52,583 bases of DNA from JABFWF01 sp035539135 (GTDB taxonomy: Bacteria > Pseudomonadota > Gammaproteobacteria > Xanthomonadales > Xanthomonadaceae), in assembly GCA_035539135.1 (NCBI GenBank), contig DATLJD010000003.1, positions 1 through 52,583 on the forward strand. The letters run 5' to 3'. This document shows, in pieces, positions 35,520 to 43,319 of the stretch. The position numbers and the translations under genes were made by a program. Position 1 is the first letter of the stretch, and every line of letters begins with the position of its first letter. The notes beneath the pieces were generated by a model. The model was not told where the DNA came from. It did not search any database and saw only the letters and a list, made by a program, of their open reading frames with translations.

Positions 35520-36117
35520 GCCCGGCGTCCGCGCACTGCTGGCGGCGCTGGCGGAAGGCGATCCGGACGAGATCCTGCCGCTGTCGGGCATGCTCGCCGG
35601 CGTAGGCCGGCGCGCATTCGGTCTGCTGCTGCTGATTTCCGCGCTGCCCGCGTTCATCCCGATCCCCGGCGGCGGCGCGATCAGCGGTCCGCTCACCGTG
35701 CTGGTCGGCGTCCAGCTGCTTGCCGGCCGCCGCCAGCCGTGGCTGCCGAAGGCGGTTGCCAGGCGCGGGCCGCACCGCGGCGCGCTGGCCCGCTTCCTGC
35801 GCCACATCTCGCGGCCGCTGGCGTGGCTGGAGAAGCTGGTGCGGCCGCGCCTGTCGGGCATGTTCGGCCACCGCGCCGCGACCGTGTGCAGCGGGCTGCT
35901 GCTGGTGCTGCTTGGCGTGCTGATGTCGCTGCCGATCCCGTTCACCAACTACCCGCTGGGCGGGTTGATCCTGCTGTTCGCGCTGGCCCTGCTCGAGCGC
36001 GACGGCTTGCTCATGTTGATCGCCTGGGCCAGCAGCGCGGTCGGCTCGGTCAGCCTCGGCCTGCTGTCGGGCAACCTGCTGGCGCAGGCCGGCAAGTGGC
36101 TGGACGGGATGCTGTAG
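35509..36117 (+). CDS. ExoD-family exopolysaccharide synthesis protein
   Basis: A 202-residue integral membrane protein of the ExoD family, named after a Sinorhizobium gene affecting exopolysaccharide synthesis and alkaline tolerance. The biochemical function is unknown. Marks are the RRAFGLLLLISALPAFIPIPGGGAISGPLTVLVGVQLL segment and the later LLSLPIPFTNYPLGGLILLFALALLERDG, with about four to five helices in all. The ATG at 35509 (MTSEPGVRALL) was chosen inside the end of the CNNM gene; an alternative at 35494 is five codons longer. Overlap suggests co-translation with the transporter. Confidence 0.88.
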   Translation: MTSEPGVRALLAALAEGDPDEILPLSGMLAGVGRRAFGLLLLISALPAFIPIPGGGAISGPLTVLVGVQLLAGRRQPWLPKAVARRGPHRGALARFLRHISRPLAWLEKLVRPRLSGMFGHRAATVCSGLLLVLLGVLMSLPIPFTNYPLGGLILLFALALLERDGLLMLIAWASSAVGSVSLGLLSGNLLAQAGKWLDGML

Positions 36118-36169
36118 CCGCGCGTCAGGGCCCGCGCCGGCGCCCGCCGCCGCGGGCTAGGATGCGCGC

Positions 36170-37492
36170 ATGGCCACCTCGCTGCTGACCGCCGACGCGC
36201 TGCCGGCCGGCGATGCGCCGCTGCTGGTCGGGTTCAGCGGCGGACTCGATTCGACCGTCCTGCTGCACGCGCTGGCCGCGCTGCAGGCCGCGCGCGCGCG
36301 CGGCCTGCGCGCGATCCACGTGCACCACGGCCTGCACGCCGACGCCGACGCCTGGGCCCTGCACTGCGAACAGGCCTGCGCCGCGCTGGACCTGCCGCTC
36401 GCGGTCGTGCGGGTGGACGTCGCGCGCGAACGCGGAGACGGCCCCGAAGCCGCCGCGCGCGCGGCGCGCTACGCGGCCTTCGGCGAAGCGCTGGGCGCCG
36501 GCGAGGTGCTCGCCCTCGCCCACCACCGCGACGACCAGGCCGAGACCTTCCTGCTGCGCGCGCTGCGCGGCTCCGGGGTCGACGGCCTGGCGGCGATGCG
36601 GCCGTGGCGGCCGTTCCTGCACGGCTGGCTGTGGCGGCCGCTGCTGGCGCTGCCGCAGGCGACGCTGGCCGACCACGCGCGCGCGGGGGGGCTACGCTGG
36701 CTGGACGATCCGTCCAACGCCGAACTCGCGTTCGACCGCAACTTCCTGCGCCGGCGGGTGCTGCCGCTGCTGCGCGAGCGCTGGCCGCGCGCCGACGCCG
36801 CCTTCGCCCGCAGCGCCGACCTCGCCGCGCAGGCGCAGGACCTGCTGGAGGAGGAAGACCAGCGCCTGCTCGCGCGCGCGCGGGTCGCGCCGGACACGCT
36901 GGACATCGGGCTGCTCGCCGACGTCCCCGCCGCGCGGCGCGCGCGCCTGTTGCGGGCGTGGATCCGCGCGCTGGACCTGCCGCCGCTGCCGGCACAGGGC
37001 GTCGCCCAGCTGGAGGCGCAGCTGCTCGGCGCGCGCGCCGACGCCGATGCCCGCTTCGCCTGGGCCGGCGCCGAACTGCGCCGCTGGCGGCGCCTGCTGC
37101 ACGCCGGCCCGATCCGCCCGCCGCTGCCCGCGGACTGGCAGGCGTGGTGGGACGGCGGCGCGCCGCTGCGGCTGCCCACCGGCGACGCGCTCGCGCTGGC
37201 CCCGATGCGCGCGGCTGCCGCGCCGATGCGCTTCCCCGCGCCGCTGCAGGTACGCGCCCGCCACGGCGGCGAACGCATACGCCTGCCGGGACGCGCCCAC
37301 TCGCACGCGCTCAAGCATGTCCTGCAGGAGCGCGCGGTGCCGCCGTGGGTGCGCGAACGGCTGCCGCTGCTGCTGGATGCCCAGGGCGCGCTCCTGGCAG
37401 GCGGCGACATCGCCGTCGCCGAACCCTTCGCGCGCTGGTTGCACGACGCCGGCCTGCGCCTGGCATGGCATCGCGCCGGCGCACCCGATTGA
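36170..37492 (+). CDS. tilS: tRNA(Ile)-lysidine synthetase
   Basis: TilS attaches lysine to C34 of the CAU-anticodon tRNA-Ile so that it decodes AUA. The 440-residue protein carries the PP-loop ATP site SGGLDS at residues 23-28, and the downstream HVHHGLHADADAW and ALAHHRDDQAETFLLRALRGSGVDGLAAM motifs. The RWLDDPSNAELAFDRNFLRRRVLPLL segment that follows is specific for TilS. A C-terminal tRNA-binding domain completes it, ending with a HALKHVLQERAVPPWVR region. Start ATG 36170. xseB follows after 31 bases, then ispA. Confidence 0.95.
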   Translation: MATSLLTADALPAGDAPLLVGFSGGLDSTVLLHALAALQAARARGLRAIHVHHGLHADADAWALHCEQACAALDLPLAVVRVDVARERGDGPEAAARAARYAAFGEALGAGEVLALAHHRDDQAETFLLRALRGSGVDGLAAMRPWRPFLHGWLWRPLLALPQATLADHARAGGLRWLDDPSNAELAFDRNFLRRRVLPLLRERWPRADAAFARSADLAAQAQDLLEEEDQRLLARARVAPDTLDIGLLADVPAARRARLLRAWIRALDLPPLPAQGVAQLEAQLLGARADADARFAWAGAELRRWRRLLHAGPIRPPLPADWQAWWDGGAPLRLPTGDALALAPMRAAAAPMRFPAPLQVRARHGGERIRLPGRAHSHALKHVLQERAVPPWVRERLPLLLDAQGALLAGGDIAVAEPFARWLHDAGLRLAWHRAGAPD

Positions 37493-37523
37493 CCCCTCCA
37501 CGCGCGCGCCGCACACTGCGCCG

Positions 37524-37781
37524 ATGGCGCGCACACCCGATCAGGACCCCTCGCCGGTCGCCGATTTCGAAGCCTCCCTCGACGAGCTCGAGCAGCTGGT
37601 CGAGAAGATGGAGCACGGCGACATGAGCCTGGAGGAATCGCTGGCCGCATACGAGCGCGGCGTCGGCCTCTACCGCAAGTGCCAGGGCGCGCTCGAACAG
37701 GCCGAACTGCGCGTGCGCCTGCTCAGCGACCCCGAGCAGCCCGCCGCCGCCGAACCGTTCCCGCCCGCCGGCGATGCCTGA
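37524..37781 (+). CDS. xseB: Exodeoxyribonuclease VII small subunit
   Basis: XseB is the helical small subunit of the ssDNA exonuclease ExoVII; many copies bind one XseA. The 85-residue sequence contains FEASLDELEQLVEKMEHGDMSLEESLAAYERGVGLYRKCQGAL, the full family signature. The C-terminal extension is proline/alanine-rich. Start ATG at 37524. The last eight bases overlap the start of ispA, a coupling found in many proteobacteria. Confidence 0.95.
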   Translation: MARTPDQDPSPVADFEASLDELEQLVEKMEHGDMSLEESLAAYERGVGLYRKCQGALEQAELRVRLLSDPEQPAAAEPFPPAGDA

Positions 37782-38670
37782 GCCCGCCGACCTCGCCGCG
37801 CGCGTGGCCGGCTGGCGCGCGCGCAGCGAAGCCGCGCTCGACGCGCTGCTGCCCGCCGCCGACACCGCCCCGCGCCGCCTGCACGCGGCGATGCGCCACG
37901 CCGTGCTCGGCGGCGGCAAGCGCATGCGCCCGCTGCTGGTGTACGCGACCGGCCGCGCCTTCGGCGCGGACGAGGGCGCGCTCGACGCACCGGCCGCCGC
38001 GGTCGAACTCATCCACGCCTATTCGCTGGTCCACGACGACCTGCCGGCGATGGACGACGACGCCCTCCGGCGCGGCCGCCCGACCGTGCATGTCGCCTTC
38101 GACGAAGCGACCGCGATCCTCGCCGGCGACGCGCTGCAGGCGCTGGCCTTCGAGGCGATCGCGCGGGCGCCGCTGGCGGCGGCGCAACGGGTCGAGATGC
38201 TGGCCGAACTCGCGGCCGCCGCCGGCGCGCGCGGCATGTGCGGCGGCCAGGCGCTGGACATCGACGCGACCGGCAATGCCGCAGCGCTGGACGTCGCCGC
38301 GCTGCAGCGCCTGCACGCGCTCAAGACCGGCGCCCTGCTGCGCGCGGCGGTGCGGCTGGGCGCGATCGCCGCCGGCGCCGATGCGCCCACGCGCGACGCG
38401 CTGGACCGGTACGCAAACGCGCTCGGCCTCGCCTTCCAGATCCGCGACGACCTGCTCGATATCGAAGGCGACAGCGCGACGCTGGGCAAGACCGCGGGCA
38501 AGGACGCGGCGCAGGCGAAGGCGACCTTCCCCGGCCTGCTCGGGCTCGACGCCTCGCGCGCGCGGCTGCGCGAACTGGCCGACGCGATGAACGCCGCGCT
38601 GGCGCCGTTCGGTAATCGTGCGGCGGTCCTGGCCGCACTCGCCCGCGAGGTGATCGAACGCGACCGCTAG
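37774..38670 (+). CDS. ispA: Farnesyl diphosphate synthase (polyprenyl synthetase)
   Basis: A short-chain trans-prenyltransferase that makes farnesyl (C15) diphosphate from IPP and DMAPP for quinones, undecaprenyl phosphate and other isoprenoids. The first Asp-rich motif is DDLPAMD at residues 88-94 with the bacterial two-residue insertion, and the second is RDDLLDIEGD. GGKRMRP (residues 47-53) binds pyrophosphate. The 298-residue length and the YSLVHDDLPAMDDD opening fit IspA. It overlaps xseB by 8 bases and would lie directly before dxs in E. coli, but here dxs is 4.6 kb away. A REP element follows the stop. Confidence 0.95.
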   Translation: MPEPADLAARVAGWRARSEAALDALLPAADTAPRRLHAAMRHAVLGGGKRMRPLLVYATGRAFGADEGALDAPAAAVELIHAYSLVHDDLPAMDDDALRRGRPTVHVAFDEATAILAGDALQALAFEAIARAPLAAAQRVEMLAELAAAAGARGMCGGQALDIDATGNAAALDVAALQRLHALKTGALLRAAVRLGAIAAGADAPTRDALDRYANALGLAFQIRDDLLDIEGDSATLGKTAGKDAAQAKATFPGLLGLDASRARLRELADAMNAALAPFGNRAAVLAALAREVIERDR

Positions 38671-38682
38671 CGCACGGCTTCC

Positions 38683-38706
38683 GTAGAGCGGAGCATGCTC
38701 CGCTGC
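38683..38706 (+). repeat. REP palindrome, copy 2 (convergent junction)
   Basis: A 24-base element starting GTAGAGCGGAGC, then ATGCTCCGCTGC; the core GCGGAGC-AT-GCTCCGC is a perfect palindrome. It lies 13 bases after ispA and before the convergent CopD/HemJ-like gene. It has the same GTAGAGCGGAGC opening as copy 1 read on its minus strand. Confidence 0.85.
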
Positions 38707-38721
38707 CAGGCGATCCGCCGA

Positions 38722-39174
38722 CTAGAACGGCTTCGCCAGCACCAGGTACACGATCGCCACCAGCAGCACCAGCGGCAGCTCGTTGAACCAGCGCAGCGTC
38801 GTCGCGGACGGCAACGCCCGCCCCGCTGCCGCGCCGCGCAACCAGCGCCCGCTGATTGCGTTGAACACCAGCAGCAGGACCACGAGCCCGAGCTTGGCGT
38901 GCAGCCAGCCGCTACCCGCCGCGACCATCGTCGGGAAGTCCGGCAGCACCCGGTAGCCCAGCCACAGCACCAGCCCCAGCAGGAAGGCGAAGCCGAACAT
39001 TACCTGCCCGAAGCGCTGCAGCCGCCGCCCCATCAGCAGCAGCCTGCCGCGCACTTCGGCTGCGTCGCCGGCCTCGACCAGGTTGACCAGGATGCGCGGC
39101 AGGTAGAACACCGAGGCCATCCATGCGATCACGAACACGAGGTGGGCGGTCTTGACCCAGAGATAGGCTTGCAT
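38722..39174 (-). CDS. CopD/HemJ-like four-helix membrane protein
   Basis: A 150-residue membrane protein of the UPF0093/CopD family. It resembles HemJ protoporphyrinogen oxidase in its opening YLWVKTAHLVFVIAWMASVFYLPRI, including the His and Trp of helix 1, and in the GSGWLHAKLGLVVLLLVFN region. However, the second conserved His of HemJ (VYH) is replaced (LVNLVE), so the HemJ activity is uncertain. I chose ATG 39174 because it begins with MQAYLWVKT, matching xanthomonad relatives; the longer frame would add 47 Arg-rich, non-family residues. The gene is convergent with ispA and divergent from the methyltransferase. Confidence 0.78.
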   Translation of the reverse strand: MQAYLWVKTAHLVFVIAWMASVFYLPRILVNLVEAGDAAEVRGRLLLMGRRLQRFGQVMFGFAFLLGLVLWLGYRVLPDFPTMVAAGSGWLHAKLGLVVLLLVFNAISGRWLRGAAAGRALPSATTLRWFNELPLVLLVAIVYLVLAKPF

Positions 39175-39302
39175 GGCGCCCCGCGGCGGCTGGAAGACGC
39201 GCCGATTGTCCGCATTCGGCGCGAACGCGGGCAAGTCCCGGCGCCGCGCGCGCCATGCCCTGCGCGCCCGCACAATAGGCGCAGGCAGACGAGGCACCGC
39301 CC

Positions 39303-39905
39303 ATGGCCGAGACACCCAAGCGCTACGACCGCGCCTACTTCGACCGCTGGTACCGCCAGCGGGGCATCGGCGACGCGCGCCGGCTGGCGCGCAAGGTCGC
39401 GCTCGCGGTGGCGATCGCCGAACACCAGCTCGAACGCCCGCTGCGCAGCGTGCTCGACGTCGGCTGCGGCGAGGGCGTGTGGCGCGCGCCGTTGCTGAAG
39501 CTGCGACCGCGGCTGGATTACCTCGGCTTCGACGCCAGCGAATACGCGATTGCGCGCTACGGCGCGCGCCGCAACCTGCACCTCGCCCGTTTCGGCGACT
39601 TCGCCACCCTGCGCCCGTGCGCGCCGGTCGACCTGCTGGTGTGCAGCGACGTGCTGCACTACCTGGACACCCGCGAACTCGACCGCGGCCTGCCCGGCCT
39701 CGCGGCGCTGTGCGGCGGCATCGCCTTCCTCGAGACCTTCACCCGCGAGGACGAAATCGAAGGTGACCACCACGATTTCCGCCGCCGGCCCGCGCGCTTC
39801 TACCGGCAGCGGCTGGAGGCGCTGGGCTTCACCGCGCTCGGCTCGAACTGCTGGCTGTCGCCGCTGCGTCGCGGCAGCGCGACCGCGCTGGAGACCTGCG
39901 GCTGA
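39303..39905 (+). CDS. Class I SAM-dependent methyltransferase
   Basis: A 200-residue Rossmann-fold methyltransferase. The SAM-binding motif I is VLDVGCGEGVW (residues ~49-59), motif II YLGFDASEYAIARYG, and motif IV is DLLVCSDVLHYLD. The C-terminus ends with a short beta-strand region. It has no recognised substrate class. The ATG at 39303 is the plausible start, with a weak ribosome site. It is divergent from the CopD-like gene and precedes the PHA depolymerase by 98 bases on the same strand. Confidence 0.85.
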   Translation: MAETPKRYDRAYFDRWYRQRGIGDARRLARKVALAVAIAEHQLERPLRSVLDVGCGEGVWRAPLLKLRPRLDYLGFDASEYAIARYGARRNLHLARFGDFATLRPCAPVDLLVCSDVLHYLDTRELDRGLPGLAALCGGIAFLETFTREDEIEGDHHDFRRRPARFYRQRLEALGFTALGSNCWLSPLRRGSATALETCG

Positions 39906-40003
39906 GGCATGCCGCCGGAATGTGGCACCGGTCACACCGCGGCGCCGCCGGCCGCCGCCGGGCGCGCTATGCTGCGGCGCAGCACCATCGACGGGGGAGG
40001 TCG

Positions 40004-41275
40004 ATGCTCTACCAGTGGCACGCCCTCTGGCGCGCGGGGATGGCGCCCGTCGCCAGTCTCGCCGAAGCCGGCGCGCATGCGTTCTCCGCGCCCGGCAGCT
40101 GGCTCGCCGCGATGCCGGGCGCGCCGGGCATCGCCGCCGGCTACGCCCTGCTGCACCGGCTGCACAAGGACTACGCCAAGCCTGCGTTCGACATCGGCGT
40201 CGTCCACGCGCACGGCCGCGACTGCGCGGTGCTGGAAGAGGAGACGCTCGCGACGCCGTTCTGCCGGCTGCTGCGCTTCCGCCGCCACGCCGAGGACGCG
40301 CGCACGCTGCGGCGGCTCGGCGCCGACCCCGCGGTGCTGGTGGTCGCACCGCTGTCCGGCCACCACGCCACGCTGCTGCGCGATACCGTGCGCACGCTGC
40401 TGCGCGACCACGACGTCTACGTCACCGACTGGACCGACGCGCGCATGGTGCCGGCGGACGCCGGGGCGTTCTCGCTGGAAGATTACGTCGCCACCCTGCA
40501 ACGCTTCATCCGCGCGCTGGCCCCGGCGCGCCCGCACGTGGTGGCGGTGTGCCAGGCGACCGTGCCGGCGCTGGCGGCGGTCGCCCTGCTGGCCGCGCGC
40601 GGCGAACCCACGCCACCCGCGCTGGTGATGATGGGCGGGCCGGTCGATGCCCGCGAAAGCCCGACCGCGGTGTGCGCGCTGGCCACCCGCAGGCCGCTCG
40701 CCTGGTTCGAGGCCAACCTGATCCACCGGGTGCCGGCCGGTTACCCCGGTCGCGGCCGGCGCGTCTATCCCGGCTTCCTGCAGCACGCGGGCTTCGTGGC
40801 GATGAACCCGGAACGCCACCTTCAGTCGCACTGGGCCTTCTGCCGCGACCTCGCCCGCGGCGAGCACGCGCAGGCGGACGCGCACCGCCGCTTCTACGAC
40901 GAGTACAACGCGGTGCTCGACATGCCCGCCGAGTATTACCTCGACACCGTGCGCATCGTGTTCCAGCAGCACCTGCTGGCGCGCGGCGTCTGGGAGATCG
41001 CGGGCGAGCGCGTGGATCCGGCGGCGATCGGCGACACCGCGCTGCTCACCATCGAAGGCGAGCTCGACGACATCTGCGGCCTCGGCCAGACCCGCGCCGC
41101 GCATCGCCTGTGCACTGGCCTGGATCAGGCGCGAAAGGCGCACCTGACGGTACCGGGCGCCGGCCACTACGGCATCTTCAGCGGCCGCCGCTGGCGCGAG
41201 GAGGTCTATCCCGTCGTGCGTGCGTTCATCGCCGATCACGACCACCACCGGCAGCGGCGGAGCCGCCGCGCGTGA
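40004..41275 (+). CDS. phaZ: Intracellular polyhydroxyalkanoate depolymerase
   Basis: A 423-residue alpha/beta-hydrolase of the intracellular PHB depolymerase (PhaZ) type, which mobilises stored polyhydroxybutyrate. The nucleophile is a cysteine in place of serine: C183 in HVVAVCQATVPAL. The Asp is in GELDDICG (D355/D356) and the His is H388 (PGAGHYGIFSG). The N-terminal 50 residues are the family's MLYQWHALWRAGMAPV opening. A strong GGGGGAGG site precedes the ATG at 40004, which decides the start. No PHA synthase or phasin gene is in the window, so whether the organism stores PHA is not shown here. Confidence 0.9.
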   Translation: MLYQWHALWRAGMAPVASLAEAGAHAFSAPGSWLAAMPGAPGIAAGYALLHRLHKDYAKPAFDIGVVHAHGRDCAVLEEETLATPFCRLLRFRRHAEDARTLRRLGADPAVLVVAPLSGHHATLLRDTVRTLLRDHDVYVTDWTDARMVPADAGAFSLEDYVATLQRFIRALAPARPHVVAVCQATVPALAAVALLAARGEPTPPALVMMGGPVDARESPTAVCALATRRPLAWFEANLIHRVPAGYPGRGRRVYPGFLQHAGFVAMNPERHLQSHWAFCRDLARGEHAQADAHRRFYDEYNAVLDMPAEYYLDTVRIVFQQHLLARGVWEIAGERVDPAAIGDTALLTIEGELDDICGLGQTRAAHRLCTGLDQARKAHLTVPGAGHYGIFSGRRWREEVYPVVRAFIADHDHHRQRRSRRA

Positions 41276-41320
41276 CGACCGCCTGCAAAAACGCCGCGGA
41301 GGCGGTATAAAGTCAGGCGA

Positions 41321-42013
41321 ATGGAGAGCGACAGGGCCATCGTGCAGCCTGACGCCGCCGTCGGATCCGGCGGCGACCTGTCCTTCGCTCCCCCGTCCCC
41401 CGCCCGCCTCGACGCCGTCCGCCTGCTCTCGCTGGACGCGCACGGGCGCGTGCTCGACTGGATGAGCTGGCAGGACGCCACCTGCCTGTACGCCCGCGGC
41501 GCGGTCGCCTGGACCCTGGGCGAACCCTGCCTGCGCGTGCGCGGCGGCACCAGCCGCCTCAGCGGCGCGCGCAGCATGATCGAATTGCACCCGATCGTCG
41601 CCGCGCGCGGCCACGCCCGGCCGCAGGCGCTGGACCCGACCCCGGCGCTGACCAACGCCGCGCTGTTCGCCCGCGACCAGCACCTGTGCCTGTACTGCGG
41701 CCGCGAGTTCGGCCGCCACCACCTCACCCGCGACCACGTGGTGCCGCTCTCGCGCGGCGGCCGCGACATCTGGGAGAACGTGGTCGCCGCCTGCTTCCAC
41801 TGCAACTCGCGCAAGGGCGGACGCACCCCGCAACAAGCCGGCATGCCGCTGCTCGCGGTGCCCTACCGGCCGAGCTGGATCGAGCACCTGATCCTCGCCA
41901 ACCGCAACATCCTGGCCGACCAGATGGCGTTCCTGAAGGCGCAGCTGCCGCACCGCGCGCCGCGCTTCACCGACGCCCGCCACGAGCGCGGCGCGCTGGC
42001 GCACGCCGGTTGA
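41321..42013 (+). CDS. HNH endonuclease family protein
   Basis: A 230-residue protein with a C-terminal HNH nuclease domain. Zinc-binding pairs are C123-x2-C126 (CLYC) and C158-x2-C161 (CFHC). D138-H139 (RDHVVPLSRGG) supplies the metal-binding/catalytic HNH residues, and N153 and N162 complete the motif (WENVVAAC, CNSRKG). The first ~100 residues do not match a known domain. A stand-alone HNH gene without toxin, phage or restriction neighbours suggests a housekeeping role rather than a mobile element. The start is ATG 41321. Confidence 0.88.
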   Translation: MESDRAIVQPDAAVGSGGDLSFAPPSPARLDAVRLLSLDAHGRVLDWMSWQDATCLYARGAVAWTLGEPCLRVRGGTSRLSGARSMIELHPIVAARGHARPQALDPTPALTNAALFARDQHLCLYCGREFGRHHLTRDHVVPLSRGGRDIWENVVAACFHCNSRKGGRTPQQAGMPLLAVPYRPSWIEHLILANRNILADQMAFLKAQLPHRAPRFTDARHERGALAHAG

Positions 42014-42101
42014 GCGGCCGACCCGGCCCTGCCCGCCGGCCCGCGCATCGCGCGAACCGCGCACGCTACACTCGGGCCCTCTCCACAGCGACCACGACAC
42101 G

Positions 42102-43190
42102 ATGGCCCTGACCCTCGGCATGACCGGCATGGACCCGGCGACGGAGACCGCCCTGCGCGCGGCCTTCGATCAGGCCAACGCGCGGATGGGCCGCGCCTGG
42201 CGGCTGCTGTCCGACCAGGAGGCCGATTACGTCGTGGTCGACATGGACAGCATGTACGGGCCGATGAGCTGGCTGCGCCTGCATGCGGCCGGCAAGCGGG
42301 TGATCGGCCTGACCTCGGCCCCGCGCAGCCAGACCGATTACCACCTGGCCCGCCCCACCGACGCCTCGGCGGTGCGCGCGCTGCTGGCGGAGATCGCGGC
42401 GCAGGCGGGCGAAGACGACACGGTGCAGCCAGCGCCGGAACCGGCGGAGCAGGCCGCGCCCGCGCAGCCCTCGGGCATGTCGCCCTCCCCGGTTCCGCAG
42501 GACCAGTTGCCCGAGGAGCTTCCGCCGCCGCGCGACGAGGAGGAAAGCATCCCGGCCGGAGTCAGGCTGCCGGATTCGGTCGAGGTCGGCACGCTCGCGC
42601 CGACCACGATCGAACCCGCGCCGATGCCCGCGCCACCCGCGCAGCGCAACCTGTTCGACTGGCTGGTGCCGGGCGCTGTCGACGGCCGCCGCCGCTTCCG
42701 CGACCTGCTGATCGATTTCGACAAGCGCGCCTACCACGGCCCGGCCGCGCTCAAGCCACTGGCCGCGCACTTCGAGGGCGCCGTGGAACGCGAGGACTTC
42801 GTTGCGGTCGATGACGCCACCTGGGCACGCGAGGCGGCGGCGCTGGGCGCCGAGCAGCCGCTGCAACGCCTGCAGTGGTTCGGCGGGCTGGTCATGGGGC
42901 ACGGCGCGCTGCTGCCCGGCTACGATCCGGACGGCCGCTACCGGCTGACCAAGTGGCCGCAGACCGAGCGCGAGTTCCCCAAGCACTTCCGCATCGCGAC
43001 GACAATGATGAAGGGCCCGGCGACGCTCGAGGAGATCGCCGCCGGCAGCGGCGTGACCCGCGACGAAGTCGTGGACTTCGTCAACGCCAACCTCGCCACC
43101 GGCTACGCCGAACTGGTCCCGGAGACGCCGCCCGAGCCCAGCGAGCCGGCCAGGTCCGCCGGCCTGTTCGGTCGCCTGCGCGGACGCTGA
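42102..43190 (+). CDS. Degenerate-receiver plus winged-helix-like protein, function unknown
   Basis: A 362-residue protein I do not recognise. Residues 1-105 look like a degraded response-regulator receiver: a first strand LTLGMTGMD, an Asp-containing strand YVVVDMDSM, and VIGLTSAPRSQTDYHLARPTDASAVRALL, the last resembling the beta5-alpha5 end of receivers. The phosphorylation context is not complete. A Pro/Glu-rich linker spans ~108-180. From ~185 there is a folded region (NLFDWLVPGAVDGRRRFRDLLIDF). It ends with a helix-turn-helix-like segment (ATLEEIAAGSGVTRDEVVDFVNANLATGYAELV). No membrane segment or signal peptide is seen. A role as a signalling adaptor is an inference only. Confidence 0.7.
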   Translation: MALTLGMTGMDPATETALRAAFDQANARMGRAWRLLSDQEADYVVVDMDSMYGPMSWLRLHAAGKRVIGLTSAPRSQTDYHLARPTDASAVRALLAEIAAQAGEDDTVQPAPEPAEQAAPAQPSGMSPSPVPQDQLPEELPPPRDEEESIPAGVRLPDSVEVGTLAPTTIEPAPMPAPPAQRNLFDWLVPGAVDGRRRFRDLLIDFDKRAYHGPAALKPLAAHFEGAVEREDFVAVDDATWAREAAALGAEQPLQRLQWFGGLVMGHGALLPGYDPDGRYRLTKWPQTEREFPKHFRIATTMMKGPATLEEIAAGSGVTRDEVVDFVNANLATGYAELVPETPPEPSEPARSAGLFGRLRGR

Positions 43191-43215
43191 CCCGCGCCGT
43201 CCACGCGCCGGTCGT

Positions 43216-43299
43216 GGCGCGAAAACGCCCGTCCGCGGCCTCTCGGCGCGCGAAAACCCGCGTTTCCTTGCCCCTCACGGCGCACGGCGCGAAAATGCC
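43216..43299 (+). promoter_or_regulatory. Three GCGCGAAAA-type boxes upstream of dxs
   Basis: The sequence GGCGCGAAAACGCC (43216-43229) recurs as GGCGCGCGAAAACCCG (43245-43260) and GGCGCGAAAATGCC (43286-43299). Copies 1 and 3 contain short GGC...GCC arms around an A-rich loop. They fill the 129-base gap before dxs, the last ending 20 bases before its ATG. They could be a transcription-factor site or a leader RNA repeat; this is inference. Confidence 0.4.
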
Positions 43300-43319
43300 G
43301 GGTCGCCGCCGAGCACGCC

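Noticed and set aside
38722..39174. Confident HemJ (protoporphyrinogen oxidase) call
   Set aside because: One conserved histidine region of HemJ is replaced, so only the wider CopD/HemJ-like family is claimed.
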